A DNA stretch of 64,000 bases from Streptomyces justiciae (GTDB lineage Bacteria > Actinomycetota > Actinomycetes > Streptomycetales > Streptomycetaceae), in NCBI RefSeq assembly GCF_015163075.1, contig NZ_JADDXU010000003.1:744001-808000 (forward strand), written 5' to 3'. The notes under the pieces were generated by a model, which was not told the origin of the DNA, made no database searches, and was given only the letters and a program-made list of their open reading frames with translations. Shown in pieces: positions 8,266 to 15,496 of this stretch. The translations under genes were made by a program, and so were the position numbers. The stretch's first letter is position 1, and every line of letters begins with the position of its first letter.

Positions 8266-8676
8266 GGGTCGTGGTTCCTCTCAGCAGGGGAACGGCCCGA
8301 ACAGCGGCTCCCGGGGTGCCACCCGGGAGCCGCGCGCCGTTGTGAGGTGATCAGCCACGCCGAACGCGCGGCACGGCCACATCGAGTGGCCGCAGAGCCC
8401 CGGGCGAGATCCGATCTCGCGCCCTCGCGGCTGAATGCCGGGGCGATGTGCAGGTGTCTCCTTTGGGAGCCGCGCCCGTATCAGGTAGCGCGGGACCCCG
8501 TTGTAGGCGTATGGAGACGTGACCTTTCGGTCACTAAGCCCTCCCGAATGACAAGGGTCGGGTGCGCCCTCGGCCCGCTCTGTCCCGGGCCCCTTGACCT
8601 CGAATGAGCCCTAGGGCAGGGCGTGTTGAGGTCCAGCACCCCCGTTCGGCTGAGCCGTCCGGCAGGCACATCCCTA
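8266..8676. other. Non-coding head of the divergent AICE control region
   Basis: This stretch separates the leftward conjugation operon from the rightward repressor gene and must hold the promoter of the conjugation operon. Besides the hairpin at 8304-8333 I see short palindromic segments around 8350-8385. I find no open frame with a convincing ribosome site. Confidence 0.5.
8304..8333. terminator. Perfect 12-bp hairpin in the control region
   Basis: GCGGCTCCCGGG (8304-8315) pairs perfectly with CCCGGGAGCCGC (8322-8333) around a 6-nt loop. It lies just upstream of the leftward operon's first gene. There it could act in the leader RNA or serve as a protein-binding palindrome rather than as a true terminator, since no T tract follows. 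Confidence 0.5.
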
Positions 8677-8724
8677 AGGTTCCCTAGGGTTCCCTGCGGT
8701 GTCAAGCGGTAGGCTAGGGAACCT
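8677..8724. promoter_or_regulatory. Operator/promoter of the KorSA-like repressor gene
   Basis: An 11-bp perfect inverted repeat AGGTTCCCTAG (8677-8687) / CTAGGGAACCT (8714-8724) is separated by 26 bp. A further TTCCCT lies inside. A TAGGCT -10 candidate (8710-8715) overlaps the right arm. KorSA-type GntR repressors autoregulate and repress element genes through such sites (known for pSAM2); assignment here is by position. Confidence 0.6.
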
Positions 8725-8753
8725 CAGGGAAGTGACGACAGGGAGCAGGCGAA

Positions 8754-9512
8754 ATGGCAGGCCAGGCGGACAACCGGGCGCCGTACGCGAAGATTGCCGC
8801 CCACTACACGGAGCTGATTACCTCTGGCCAACTGGAGCCAGGAACCCTCTTGCCCAGCATCAAGAACCTTGCTGAAGAGTGGAAAGTGAGCACCGCGACA
8901 GCCGAGAAGGCCCTGCGCAAGCTACGCAACGAGGGGCTTGTGCGCGGCATCCACGGCATCGGAACCGAGGTTTTGGATCAGCCGGCTCCCATGTCTTCGG
9001 GCTCGCAGCGCCAGGACCGCGGACGCCGCACCGGATCTAGCTGGGGAGCAGGCGAAAGGTCAGACTCGCATCAGGCGGCCGTGGTGCCGGCGCCCGCCGA
9101 GGTAGCCCAGGCGTTGGACATCCAGCTCGGTTCCGACGTAATCCGCCGGAGCCGCGTCTACCGAGATCGGCACGGCATCGTGGCTCACAGCACCTCATGG
9201 ATTCCTGCCCAGTACGGGAAGCTGATCCCCCAGTTGGCGGAGAGCGAACGACTGACAGGGGGGACGTCACTCCAGCTCATCGCCCTAGCAACCGGCCACC
9301 CGATCAGCCACCGCATCGACACTGCCTCCGCAAGCCTGCTGACGCCGGAGTACGCACGGCTCCTGGAACTGGACCCCGAGAACCCGCCGACCGAGCCAGT
9401 GGTTGTCATGACAGCAAAGTTCGTCGACAGCAAGGGCAGCATCGTGGAATTCGGCGTGGACCTCGGAGGCCCCGGCCGCACGTGGCGCACGGAATCGGAG
9501 GTGTCGGCATGA
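8754..9512 (+). CDS. GntR/HutC-family repressor (KorSA-like)
   Basis: The 252-residue regulator has a winged-helix GntR domain at residues 1-75 (recognition helix region SIKNLAEEWKVSTATAEKALRKL) and a UTRA ligand-binding domain from about 95 to 250. GGGAG precedes the ATG. The long inverted repeat just upstream suggests autorepression. In AICEs this repressor holds replication and transfer genes off until a trigger. Its TGA overlaps the start of the kinase gene, so the pair is co-expressed. Confidence 0.85.
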   Translation: MAGQADNRAPYAKIAAHYTELITSGQLEPGTLLPSIKNLAEEWKVSTATAEKALRKLRNEGLVRGIHGIGTEVLDQPAPMSSGSQRQDRGRRTGSSWGAGERSDSHQAAVVPAPAEVAQALDIQLGSDVIRRSRVYRDRHGIVAHSTSWIPAQYGKLIPQLAESERLTGGTSLQLIALATGHPISHRIDTASASLLTPEYARLLELDPENPPTEPVVVMTAKFVDSKGSIVEFGVDLGGPGRTWRTESEVSA

Positions 9513-10177
9513 CGGTGGTAGACGACACGCTCGCGAGCGTGCTCGAAGACCGCCTAGGGGTACTACTCGCGGCCCGTAGAGCTGGCACAATCACGCCCGA
9601 AGCTGAAGCGGAGATGGAAGCCATCTCCATGACCATGACGAGACCGATGTCGCCACGTCCACCGTTTTGTGTCCTGATGGCCGGACTGCCTGGCTCCGGT
9701 AAGACCACTCTTTCGCGCGCCCTGACCGCTCGCGGGTTCGTACGGCTGTGTCCGGACGAAGAGATGTACCGTCGGCACGGCGTCTATGGGGTGGATTTCC
9801 CCCGAGGGATCTTCCCCACCCTTGAGCGGCCGGTCCTAGAAGACATAGCCGTTGAACTCACTGATGAGCTCAAAGCTGGACACGACGTGGTCGTTGACCA
9901 CGGTTTTTGGACCCCAGCGGACCGGGCTCATTGGCGAGCACTCGCCACAGACGCTGGGGCAATCCCGGTGCTCGTCTATCTCGCGGCCAGCCATGACGAG
10001 TTGTGGGCAAGGATCAGCAAGCGCAACGAGTTCCACGCGAACGATCCCAACTCGATCTACTTCTCCGAAGGCGACCTACAACGGTACCGCGCTCGGTTCT
10101 TCCCGCCTCTCAGCGATGAAGCGCACCTGTTGTATAACGGCGATCCTGCGACAGTAATTGCGGCTCTAGAAGAATAG
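9509..10177 (+). CDS. P-loop kinase (AAA_33/zeta-toxin-like)
   Basis: The 222-residue protein has Walker A AGLPGSGKTT after a 60-residue N-terminal extension, an Asp-rich strand (VVVDHGFW) and a C-terminal Arg-rich lid (RISKRN). This is the fold of small-molecule and zeta-type phosphotransferases. The start was chosen because its ATG overlaps the repressor stop (ATGA). The substrate is unknown. Coupling to the repressor suggests a regulatory or toxin-like role in element maintenance, but no antitoxin partner is evident other than the repressor itself. Confidence 0.7.
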   Translation: MTVVDDTLASVLEDRLGVLLAARRAGTITPEAEAEMEAISMTMTRPMSPRPPFCVLMAGLPGSGKTTLSRALTARGFVRLCPDEEMYRRHGVYGVDFPRGIFPTLERPVLEDIAVELTDELKAGHDVVVDHGFWTPADRAHWRALATDAGAIPVLVYLAASHDELWARISKRNEFHANDPNSIYFSEGDLQRYRARFFPPLSDEAHLLYNGDPATVIAALEE

Positions 10178-10224
10178 CCAACCGATACTTCGGAATCGGC
10201 CGCTAGGCTTTTAGTCGTCTTGTT

Positions 10225-11076
10225 TTACCGAGAGCCAGGTTCTTCCGATTCAGGGCCACGGGTCACTTCCGGGCGTGCGTCGTCTCCTGCCTGAAGCAAA
10301 CGTCTGGCCACGTCATCTGCATTCGGCTCGAACCCTAGCTGTGTCAATACCACCGTTGTCTTGGCGCGGTCCTTAATTTTAGGATCCTCAATGCGCTCGA
10401 TAACAGCCGTCGCCTTTTGGAATCGGTCGTCAGATTCAACCTTTGCTGCAACCTCTTCCGCGACCTTGGCGACCTCAGCCTCCTTCTGTCTCGCTTTACG
10501 ATGCAGGGCTCCGCCAGCCGCTGTGATCAGTGCACCTGACAGGCCAGTAACCCAATCCAGGCCTTGGCCACCGTCGCGGAATATAGCAATGCCCCCGCTA
10601 GTCAGAATAATGATGGCGCCGAGAATCATGAACCCGACACTGACCCAGAACATGACAGTGGATTGCGTTAGTGATCGGTTAAGGTAGTTGAAGTGGAATT
10701 TCTGCCGTTGTTCTGAGAGTGTCGCCGGGCCAGATTGTTCCTGGGCTGGTCCGCCAGCATCCGCCCGACCAATCGAGATGTCTCTCCCTGCGGAGATGAC
10801 GTTGTTTCCGCCTGTCACCACGATCTGCTGACGAGGACCGGAAGTCCTGTGCCAAAGATCCAGAAGGTACCCGTTGGCGCCATAGGCTTTGTCTAAGGCG
10901 TCAACGATTGGCAATCTCGGAAGAAACCCTTCCATTTCGCATTGCGTGACATGCGTCCGGCTGATCCCTGTCTCCTCGCTCACCTCTCTGATTGATTTGC
11001 CGCTCTCCAGTCGATGTCGTCTGATCTCAACGTGCAGCGCCGGCGGCTTGCTTGGTGGCTCTAGCGCGCTAGTCAT
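10225..11076 (-). CDS. XRE-type HTH protein with TRADD-N-associated-like membrane domain
   Basis: The 283-residue protein has an XRE helix-turn-helix at about 15-75. A glycine-rich beta segment (VVTGGNNVISAGRDISIG, about 86-103) follows, then an amphipathic stretch and two membrane helices (about 141-166 and 173-192). A long charged coiled coil and a C-terminal helical region complete it. The FHFNYL..S...FW.S membrane segment resembles the membrane module found with TRADD-N domains in bacterial conflict proteins. ATG 11076 sits behind AGAGGTGATC, a near-complete match to the anti-SD. The gene is AT-richer than its neighbours and transcribed against them, as expected for acquired cargo. Confidence 0.6.
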   Translation of the reverse strand: MTSALEPPSKPPALHVEIRRHRLESGKSIREVSEETGISRTHVTQCEMEGFLPRLPIVDALDKAYGANGYLLDLWHRTSGPRQQIVVTGGNNVISAGRDISIGRADAGGPAQEQSGPATLSEQRQKFHFNYLNRSLTQSTVMFWVSVGFMILGAIIILTSGGIAIFRDGGQGLDWVTGLSGALITAAGGALHRKARQKEAEVAKVAEEVAAKVESDDRFQKATAVIERIEDPKIKDRAKTTVVLTQLGFEPNADDVARRLLQAGDDARPEVTRGPESEEPGSR

Positions 11077-11241
11077 GATCACCTCTGGGTCTGTTCACGC
11101 TCGACTTACTCGCACGGGATCCAAGAATAGGGAGCATTCGCGAGCCCTGAGAGGCTCCCGACCTAAAAGCCGCAGATTCTCTTCGACATAAGGTGCTAAA
11201 GCCTCATTTCAGGGCAATCATGGATCGGCGCTCCGTCCAGC

Positions 11242-11580
11242 TCAGGCTAGATCGATACCGAGTTCTGTGTCTGGTCGGCAGTGCGGGCATGGATCTACGC
11301 GATCCGTGAGCGCCCGCAGCGCCTCCGCGCGCGTTACTCCCGTAGACCGCTTGCCCGACATGTGGCAACCACCGACGTGGACGTACACCGGTGGTGCATC
11401 CCGGTTGAGGCCGCGCTCGATCAGCCAATCCGGCTGGGGTGGACGCGCCTGGATGCCACGCTGCCGCTCGGCCTCACGCCGCTCAGCCGCCGAGATTTGA
11501 TCCCGCACCCGTCCCAGGGTGAGGACGAGCCACGTCTCCAGGATCTGGAGTCGGGGCAGGTCGGGCGGCAAGTCGCTCAT
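11242..11580 (-). CDS. DUF6233-like protein
   Basis: The 112-residue protein has an N-terminal helical segment (MSDLPPDLPRLQILETWL) and a central Arg/Glu-rich helix. Its C-terminal half has PDWLIERG...PPVYVHVGGC, H and a CPHC pair. This layout is that of the small DUF6233 proteins widespread in Streptomyces. The start at 11580 gives the conserved N-terminus; the frame stays open further upstream but overlaps the divergent regulatory site. The function is unknown; the Cys/His set suggests metal binding. Confidence 0.65.
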   Translation of the reverse strand: MSDLPPDLPRLQILETWLVLTLGRVRDQISAAERREAERQRGIQARPPQPDWLIERGLNRDAPPVYVHVGGCHMSGKRSTGVTRAEALRALTDRVDPCPHCRPDTELGIDLA

Positions 11581-11601
11581 GCCTCTAGCTTGCGCCGAAA
11601 A

Positions 11602-11617
11602 TCGAACAAGGTTTCTA
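11602..11617. promoter_or_regulatory. SOS-box-like site TCGAACAAGGTTTCTA
   Basis: The left half is the full actinobacterial LexA half-site TCGAAC, and the right half TTTCTA matches GTTCGA at 4 of 6 positions. It lies between the DUF6233 gene and the LexA-like gene, 9 bp before the latter's ATG. This could be an autoregulatory site for the LexA-like protein or an entry point for host LexA. Confidence 0.4.
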
Positions 11618-11625
11618 CTGGCGTC

Positions 11626-11850
11626 ATGGGCAGACACAAGGTCGACTACCTGACCGACACCCAAGAGCGCATCTTGCGCGTCATCCGGGAGACCATCGCC
11701 GACCGTGGCGAGGCTCCCACCGTGCAGGAGATTGGCGCCGCTGTTGGCCTGCGTAGTCGTGCTTCAGTTCACTACCAACTCGTGGAACTAGAGATGAAGG
11801 GTGCCATTGTTCGCGAGGTTGGTCGATCGCGTGGCATCAGGCTCGCATGA
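11626..11850 (+). CDS. LexA DNA-binding-domain-only regulator
   Basis: The protein is only 74 residues and is nearly all the LexA N-terminal winged helix (LTDTQERILRVIRETIADRG...VQEIGAAVGLRSRASVHYQL). It ends where the hinge would begin and lacks the S24 autoprotease domain, so it cannot be cleaved in an SOS response. It might compete with host LexA or repress element genes constitutively. No strong ribosome site precedes the ATG. The complete stop and conserved length suggest an intact short gene rather than a truncation. Confidence 0.75.
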   Translation: MGRHKVDYLTDTQERILRVIRETIADRGEAPTVQEIGAAVGLRSRASVHYQLVELEMKGAIVREVGRSRGIRLA

Positions 11851-11868
11851 ATCAGCCGCCCACCTCAT

Positions 11869-11909
11869 CCTGCCTGTGGTGGGCAGCCGTCGTGCCCACG
11901 GCGGGCAGG
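11869..11909 (+). terminator. Hairpin after the LexA-like gene
   Basis: The inner stem GTGGGCA (11879-11885) / TGCCCAC (11893-11899) is extended by an outer CCTGCC/GGCAGG pairing. It starts 18 nt after the stop codon. It has no T tract, as is common in Streptomyces. The following stretch to about 12200 holds no gene I can support. Confidence 0.45.
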
Positions 11910-12222
11910 TGGAAGACCCCATGCCCGTAACGAGTTCTCGCCTCGGATCGCAACGATGACGTTCCCCCGCCGAACATCTCCTCTCCGCCATGGGTGCCTC
12001 CTGCGGCTTGACCATCGTGGCCCGTCCGTCCACGCGGAGAGTCCTCGTGGTTCGGTGTGGCCTCACGGCATGAGACTGGCGGTCGGGACGCAATCCGTGT
12101 TGTCAGTGGTACAAGCTAAAATGCCGCCCCCTTTTCGTGTCTACGCGGATAGAAGTAGGTGCGGAATAAGAGAGTCCGCATCACCCGGTGTAGTCACCTG
12201 AAGATTTTTCTAGTCCACCACA

Positions 12223-12363
12223 TGTGGACAGCATCTCCGCAGGTCAGGCAGGGGGGCCTGTGGATTTCTATTCGTTGTCCACCGCCCTTTCCCCAAGGTC
12301 GTGCACAGATTTCGCGGGTTTACGCACAAAAACGGGACCGTCGTCCACAGGGGCTGTGGATAA
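12223..12363. other. Cluster of DnaA-box-like 9-mers (candidate origin)
   Basis: Four sites match the Streptomyces DnaA box TTGTCCACA at 8 of 9 positions: 12223-12231 (minus), 12275-12283 (plus), 12341-12349 (plus) and 12355-12363 (minus, which reads TTATCCACA). A weaker one lies at 12259-12267. They sit in a non-coding stretch near the att end of the element that is locally less GC-rich. DnaA-dependent replication or regulation of the element is possible. Confidence 0.4.
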
Positions 12364-12491
12364 CCGAATTGGCTGAGGGCTTACTCACTGCCACCATGTC
12401 GGCAACGGGTGGTGTGGCCGCAACGAAAAGGCGGCCCCCGCTGGCACGGGAGCCGCCCCGACCTTGTCCCCAGGTTGAGAAAGGTCTAGCA

Positions 12492-12767
12492 ATGACGGTA
12501 CCCATGAATCCCGAGACGCCGCGATCCGAGGCTCTGCCTGTGGAGGAAGAGGAGCCCCCTAAGCGGGCCGGCTTCATCCGAGGGAGGCGACTCATCACCA
12601 CCGGGGTGGTTGCACTCGGACTCGCGGTAGTGGCCTTGGTGCTGGTCTTTCCGCGTCTCGCGGCCCCGATCGGTACGTCCGCAGGCGTGGTGGCCGCGGT
12701 GGTTCCGTTGGTGCACCGCTGGGGGCGCGGCGGTCTGCCCGATGGAGGATCGGCTAACGAGCCGTAG
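12492..12767 (+). CDS. Small membrane protein at the AICE end
   Basis: The gene encodes 91 residues: an acidic Pro-rich head (about 1-30), then RGRR and two hydrophobic segments (about 37-55 and 58-75). GAAAGG lies 7 nt before the ATG. The open frame extends upstream through the DnaA-box region, but that part has no ribosome site and poor codon structure. I do not recognise the family. It is the last gene before the tRNA-Arg fragment. Confidence 0.5.
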   Translation: MTVPMNPETPRSEALPVEEEEPPKRAGFIRGRRLITTGVVALGLAVVALVLVFPRLAAPIGTSAGVVAAVVPLVHRWGRGGLPDGGSANEP

Positions 12768-12790
12768 GTGCTGCACATTTCGGGGCTGCG

Positions 12791-12812
12791 CTGACATCAG
12801 CGGCTGACATCA
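12791..12812. repeat. Direct repeat CTGACATCA x2 near the att site
   Basis: Exact 9-bp copies lie at 12791-12799 and 12804-12812 (13-bp phase), about 100 bp from the tRNA fragment. Spacing and position suit integrase arm or excisionase sites, but this is inference only. Confidence 0.35.
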
Positions 12813-12909
12813 ACAGGGGTGTACAACCGCGTACGATGGCACGCCTGAAAGCCCCGGGGGGTTCGGCAGGCTCCAGTAGGTGAGCGGCCCACGATGGTGG
12901 TGCACGCGC

Positions 12910-12951
12910 CTACGGATCAGAAGGTTGCAGGTTCGAATCCTGCCGAGTGCA
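12910..12951 (+). other. att site: 3' half of tRNA-Arg(ACG)
   Basis: This segment is the end of a tRNA: anticodon loop CTACGGA, its 3' stem, variable loop, a perfect T-arm (GCAGG TTCGAAT CCTGC), the 3' acceptor strand CGAGTGC and discriminator A. The sequence to the left does not form the D-arm or 5' acceptor, so this is not a functional tRNA. AICEs integrate into the 3' end of tRNA genes and leave such a copy at the distal junction; the intact tRNA should lie at the other end beside int. Confidence 0.8.
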
Positions 12952-12959
12952 CACAGGTG

Positions 12960-12987
12960 AAAGGCCCCGGAGAGATCCGGGGCCTTT
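12960..12987 (+). terminator. Terminator after the tRNA-Arg fragment
   Basis: An 11-bp stem AAAGGCCCCGG / CCGGGGCCTTT with a 6-nt loop follows 9 nt after the tRNA 3' end. It is the usual tRNA terminator and marks the chromosomal side of the junction. Confidence 0.75.
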
Positions 12988-13024
12988 CGCGTTTCATGGT
13001 GATGTTCCGGGGAGGGAGAGCGCG

Positions 13025-13720
13025 ATGAGGGTCAGGGGCGGCGGCAGAGCGGGGCTCGTGGGGGTGGGGCTCGCGGCCGTGCTGGTGGGGTGCGGTGGTG
13101 GGGGCGACACGGAGGACGCGGGGTCCGGGGAGGCGTCGGAGCGGGCGTCCACGGCGTCTGCGTCTGCGTCCGCGTCCTCGTCTGCCTCTGCGTCCTCGTC
13201 TTCGTCCGAGCAGGGACGGCTCGCTCCCGATGTGCTCCAGAGCCGCTGGTGGTCCTGGGCGGCGTCGGAGCCCGAGTCGACGAACCCGGTCGCGGACGAG
13301 GACGGCGGTGACTGTGCGCGGAACCAGCCGAAGGACATCTGGTTCCTGGCCGGCACCTTCGGTACGCGGGCCGCGCGCAGCTGCCCGGTCCCGGCCGGGG
13401 TGCCGCTCGGCTTTCCCCTGGTGAACCGGATCGGCGGGACCGCCGACTGCGTGCAGTTCATGGACGATGTCGAGGGTTCGGCGGTCCTGGACGGCAAGAA
13501 GGTCCAGGCGGACGTCTACCGCGACCAGGCGGTCACCGTGGAGGGCACGGCCGGCAATCCCGTCACCGGCACGGACGAGACGTTCGAGGGCACCGGGTGC
13601 GGGCTGTGGGTCCAACTGCCCGGCCTGGAGAGCGGTGTGCACACGCTGAAGATCCGGGGCCGGGCCGCCGACTTCGCGACGGGCGTCGACTACACGCTGA
13701 CGGTGGCCGCCGGCTCGTAG
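13025..13720 (+). CDS. Secreted lipoprotein of unknown function
   Basis: This 231-residue protein has a lipoprotein signal peptide ending LVGC. A Ser/Ala-rich low-complexity spacer follows (about 38-62), then a globular domain of about 165 residues with four Cys that could form two disulfides. GGGAGGGAG lies before the ATG. It is the first chromosomal gene after the integration junction. I do not recognise the domain. Confidence 0.7.
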   Translation: MRVRGGGRAGLVGVGLAAVLVGCGGGGDTEDAGSGEASERASTASASASASSSASASSSSSEQGRLAPDVLQSRWWSWAASEPESTNPVADEDGGDCARNQPKDIWFLAGTFGTRAARSCPVPAGVPLGFPLVNRIGGTADCVQFMDDVEGSAVLDGKKVQADVYRDQAVTVEGTAGNPVTGTDETFEGTGCGLWVQLPGLESGVHTLKIRGRAADFATGVDYTLTVAAGS

Positions 13721-13735
13721 GCGTCGTACGGCAGT

Positions 13736-13915
13736 TCAGGCCGCCGCCCCGGCCAGCCGGTGGAAGGCCTCGATCGTGCGCGGGTGGGCGAGCTCGTCCA
13801 GGAGGTGGCGCCACTCGGGGTCGGCAGCGGCCGGGTGGGTCAGGTCCCAGGCGGTGAGCAGCGGGGCGAGTTCGCTGTCGTCGGCCGGGGACGGGGGGTT
13901 CGCCGGTGTGTTCAT
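13736..13915 (-). CDS. Small hypothetical protein (59 aa)
   Basis: The 59-residue acidic helical protein (MNTPANPPSPADDSEL...) has a strong AGGAAGGAAG ribosome site before its ATG. It is convergent with the lipoprotein gene. Its upstream region carries a 77-bp element also found before the gene at 15497-16006. The function is unknown. Confidence 0.55.
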   Translation of the reverse strand: MNTPANPPSPADDSELAPLLTAWDLTHPAAADPEWRHLLDELAHPRTIEAFHRLAGAAA

Positions 13916-14013
13916 GGGAGCTTCCTTCCTGCGAGGGGCCAAGCCCCTGGGACGGGATGCGTTCCTCCGAAGGCCATTCCCAAGGCCCTTCCGAAGGCCA
14001 TTGAGAACCTCTG

Positions 14014-14090
14014 TCTTCCACCATGCCGCGACGCCCCTCGCGGAACCATGGAGTCGCCCACCGGACCGGGGGTGTGGCCAGCCCCACCCA
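14014..14090. repeat. Intergenic element A, similar to element B at 16045-16121
   Basis: An ungapped comparison with 16045-16121 gives about 54 of 77 identical bases, with blocks such as CCTCGCG, CGGGGGT and GGCCAG. Both copies lie upstream of minus-strand genes and point the same way. It could be a shared promoter or leader element. Confidence 0.45.
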
Positions 14091-14146
14091 CCCGGTGCGG
14101 CGGGCCGGTGCGGGCTCAAGTGCCCGGCCACTCCCGCCCGTTGAGG

Positions 14147-14189
14147 CGAACATGTGCGCTTGTGTCACATGTTCGAAGGCGCCTAGTTT
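14147..14189 (+). promoter_or_regulatory. Leaderless promoter with palindromic operator
   Basis: The promoter is TTGTGT (14160-14165), an 18-bp spacer, then TAGTTT (14184-14189), ending 8 bp before the ATG. This predicts a leaderless message. A perfect 10-bp inverted repeat CGAACATGTG (14147-14156) / CACATGTTCG (14166-14175) surrounds the -35 box and should bind a dimeric repressor not encoded adjacently. Confidence 0.6.
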
Positions 14190-14197
14190 TTCGCGTC

Positions 14198-15487
14198 ATG
14201 ACCATGACGAGAAGAACGATCCTGCGGGGCATGGCCGCCGCCCCCTTCGCCGGCGCGGCCGCGAACGTCCTGTCCGCCGCCCCCGCCCATGCCGCGACCG
14301 TCGCCGCGAACCAGTACTCCCTGACGAGCCGCTCCTCCAACGAGCACGGCGAATTCGCCGCGCTGGCGGCCGGGTTGGCGGCCCGGCTGACCAAGGTGGA
14401 CGCCACCACCGTCATAGCCACCACCAACCGCGACGCCAAAGCGCTGAGCAGCGCGCCCAGCACCGCCGAGGCCTTCCAGACCGGCTTCGCCTGGGACCCC
14501 GCCGACCAGGACGTCCTGTACTGGATACCCCAGGGCGTCACCACCAGCGCCGACGCCTACGGCAACGGCCTCTACCCGGACAGCGCCGGGGACAAGGTCG
14601 TCCTCGTCTCCTGGTACTTCGAGACCGACACCGACCCCGACACCCCGGGCGACGAGCAACCCATCGACAAGGGCATGCGCCTGACCTTCGTCGACTACAA
14701 CGCCGCCGCCGCGCCCACCTATCGGCACGTCCTGCTGGTCGAGCCGGTCCGGACGGCCACCGGCGCCTACTCCTTCGAACCCGTGCAGAAGCACGCCGGC
14801 GGCATCATGTGGTACGGCAACCTGCTGTACGTCGTCGACACCTACAAGGGCCTGCGGATCTTCGATCTCGACACCCTGTTCACGGTCGAGACCGCCGAGA
14901 AGGACGTCTGCGGTCTGCACACCGACGGCAAGTACTACGGGTACGGCTACCAGTACGTCCTCCCGCAGAGCCACGCCTACGACAATGCGGGAACGTATCT
15001 GCGCTACTCGACCATCGGCCTCGACCGCGCCAGCACCCCCGACAGCCTGGTGATAGGCGAGTACTCGCTGGACGGCGTGGTCTCCTACAACGACCCCGGC
15101 CACACCTTCAACGGCACGGGCGCCCCCGCCGAGACGACACCCCACGTGGTGCGCTGGCCGCTCGACTACACCGACCGGCACCCGGGCTCGCTCACCGCGA
15201 CCGAGGCCGTGACCGTCGCGCAGAAGAAGATCCAGGGCATCGTCTCCCGCAACAGCAAGCACTACCTCTCCGTGAGCGCGGGCCTGTCCACCAAGGGCGC
15301 CCTGCGCACCTTCACCTCCGGCTCGTCCACCGCCACCACCGTCGCCGACCTCGCCGTCGGCTGCGAGGACCTGAGCTTCCACAGCAGCGGGGCCTCCGGG
15401 TGGGCGTACGGCGAGTCCGTGATCTGGAACGTCAGTGAGTACGACGGTCTGCGGTACGTGTACGCGGTGCGGGCGGACGGCTCGTAA
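14198..15487 (+). CDS. Tat-exported secreted protein (beta-propeller-like)
   Basis: The 429-residue protein has a twin-arginine signal (TRRTILRG) and an AHA cleavage site near residue 32. The mature part is rich in repeated aromatic/Gly/Asp strands (GGIMWYGNLLYVVDTYKGL, YLRYSTIGLDRAS), suggesting a beta-propeller secreted protein. I see no catalytic motif. Expression is probably from the leaderless palindromic promoter just upstream. A surface or sugar-binding role cannot be told from sequence alone. Confidence 0.7.
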   Translation: MTMTRRTILRGMAAAPFAGAAANVLSAAPAHAATVAANQYSLTSRSSNEHGEFAALAAGLAARLTKVDATTVIATTNRDAKALSSAPSTAEAFQTGFAWDPADQDVLYWIPQGVTTSADAYGNGLYPDSAGDKVVLVSWYFETDTDPDTPGDEQPIDKGMRLTFVDYNAAAAPTYRHVLLVEPVRTATGAYSFEPVQKHAGGIMWYGNLLYVVDTYKGLRIFDLDTLFTVETAEKDVCGLHTDGKYYGYGYQYVLPQSHAYDNAGTYLRYSTIGLDRASTPDSLVIGEYSLDGVVSYNDPGHTFNGTGAPAETTPHVVRWPLDYTDRHPGSLTATEAVTVAQKKIQGIVSRNSKHYLSVSAGLSTKGALRTFTSGSSTATTVADLAVGCEDLSFHSSGASGWAYGESVIWNVSEYDGLRYVYAVRADGS

Positions 15488-15496
15488 CGGAGTGTC

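Noticed and set aside
12159..12491. N-terminal extension of the 91-residue membrane protein through the DnaA-box region
   Set aside because: There is no ribosome site or plausible domain; the internal ATG at 12492 has GAAAGG at good spacing.
12841..12951. A complete tRNA-Arg gene
   Set aside because: Only the 3' half is present; the upstream bases do not form a 5' acceptor strand or D-arm.
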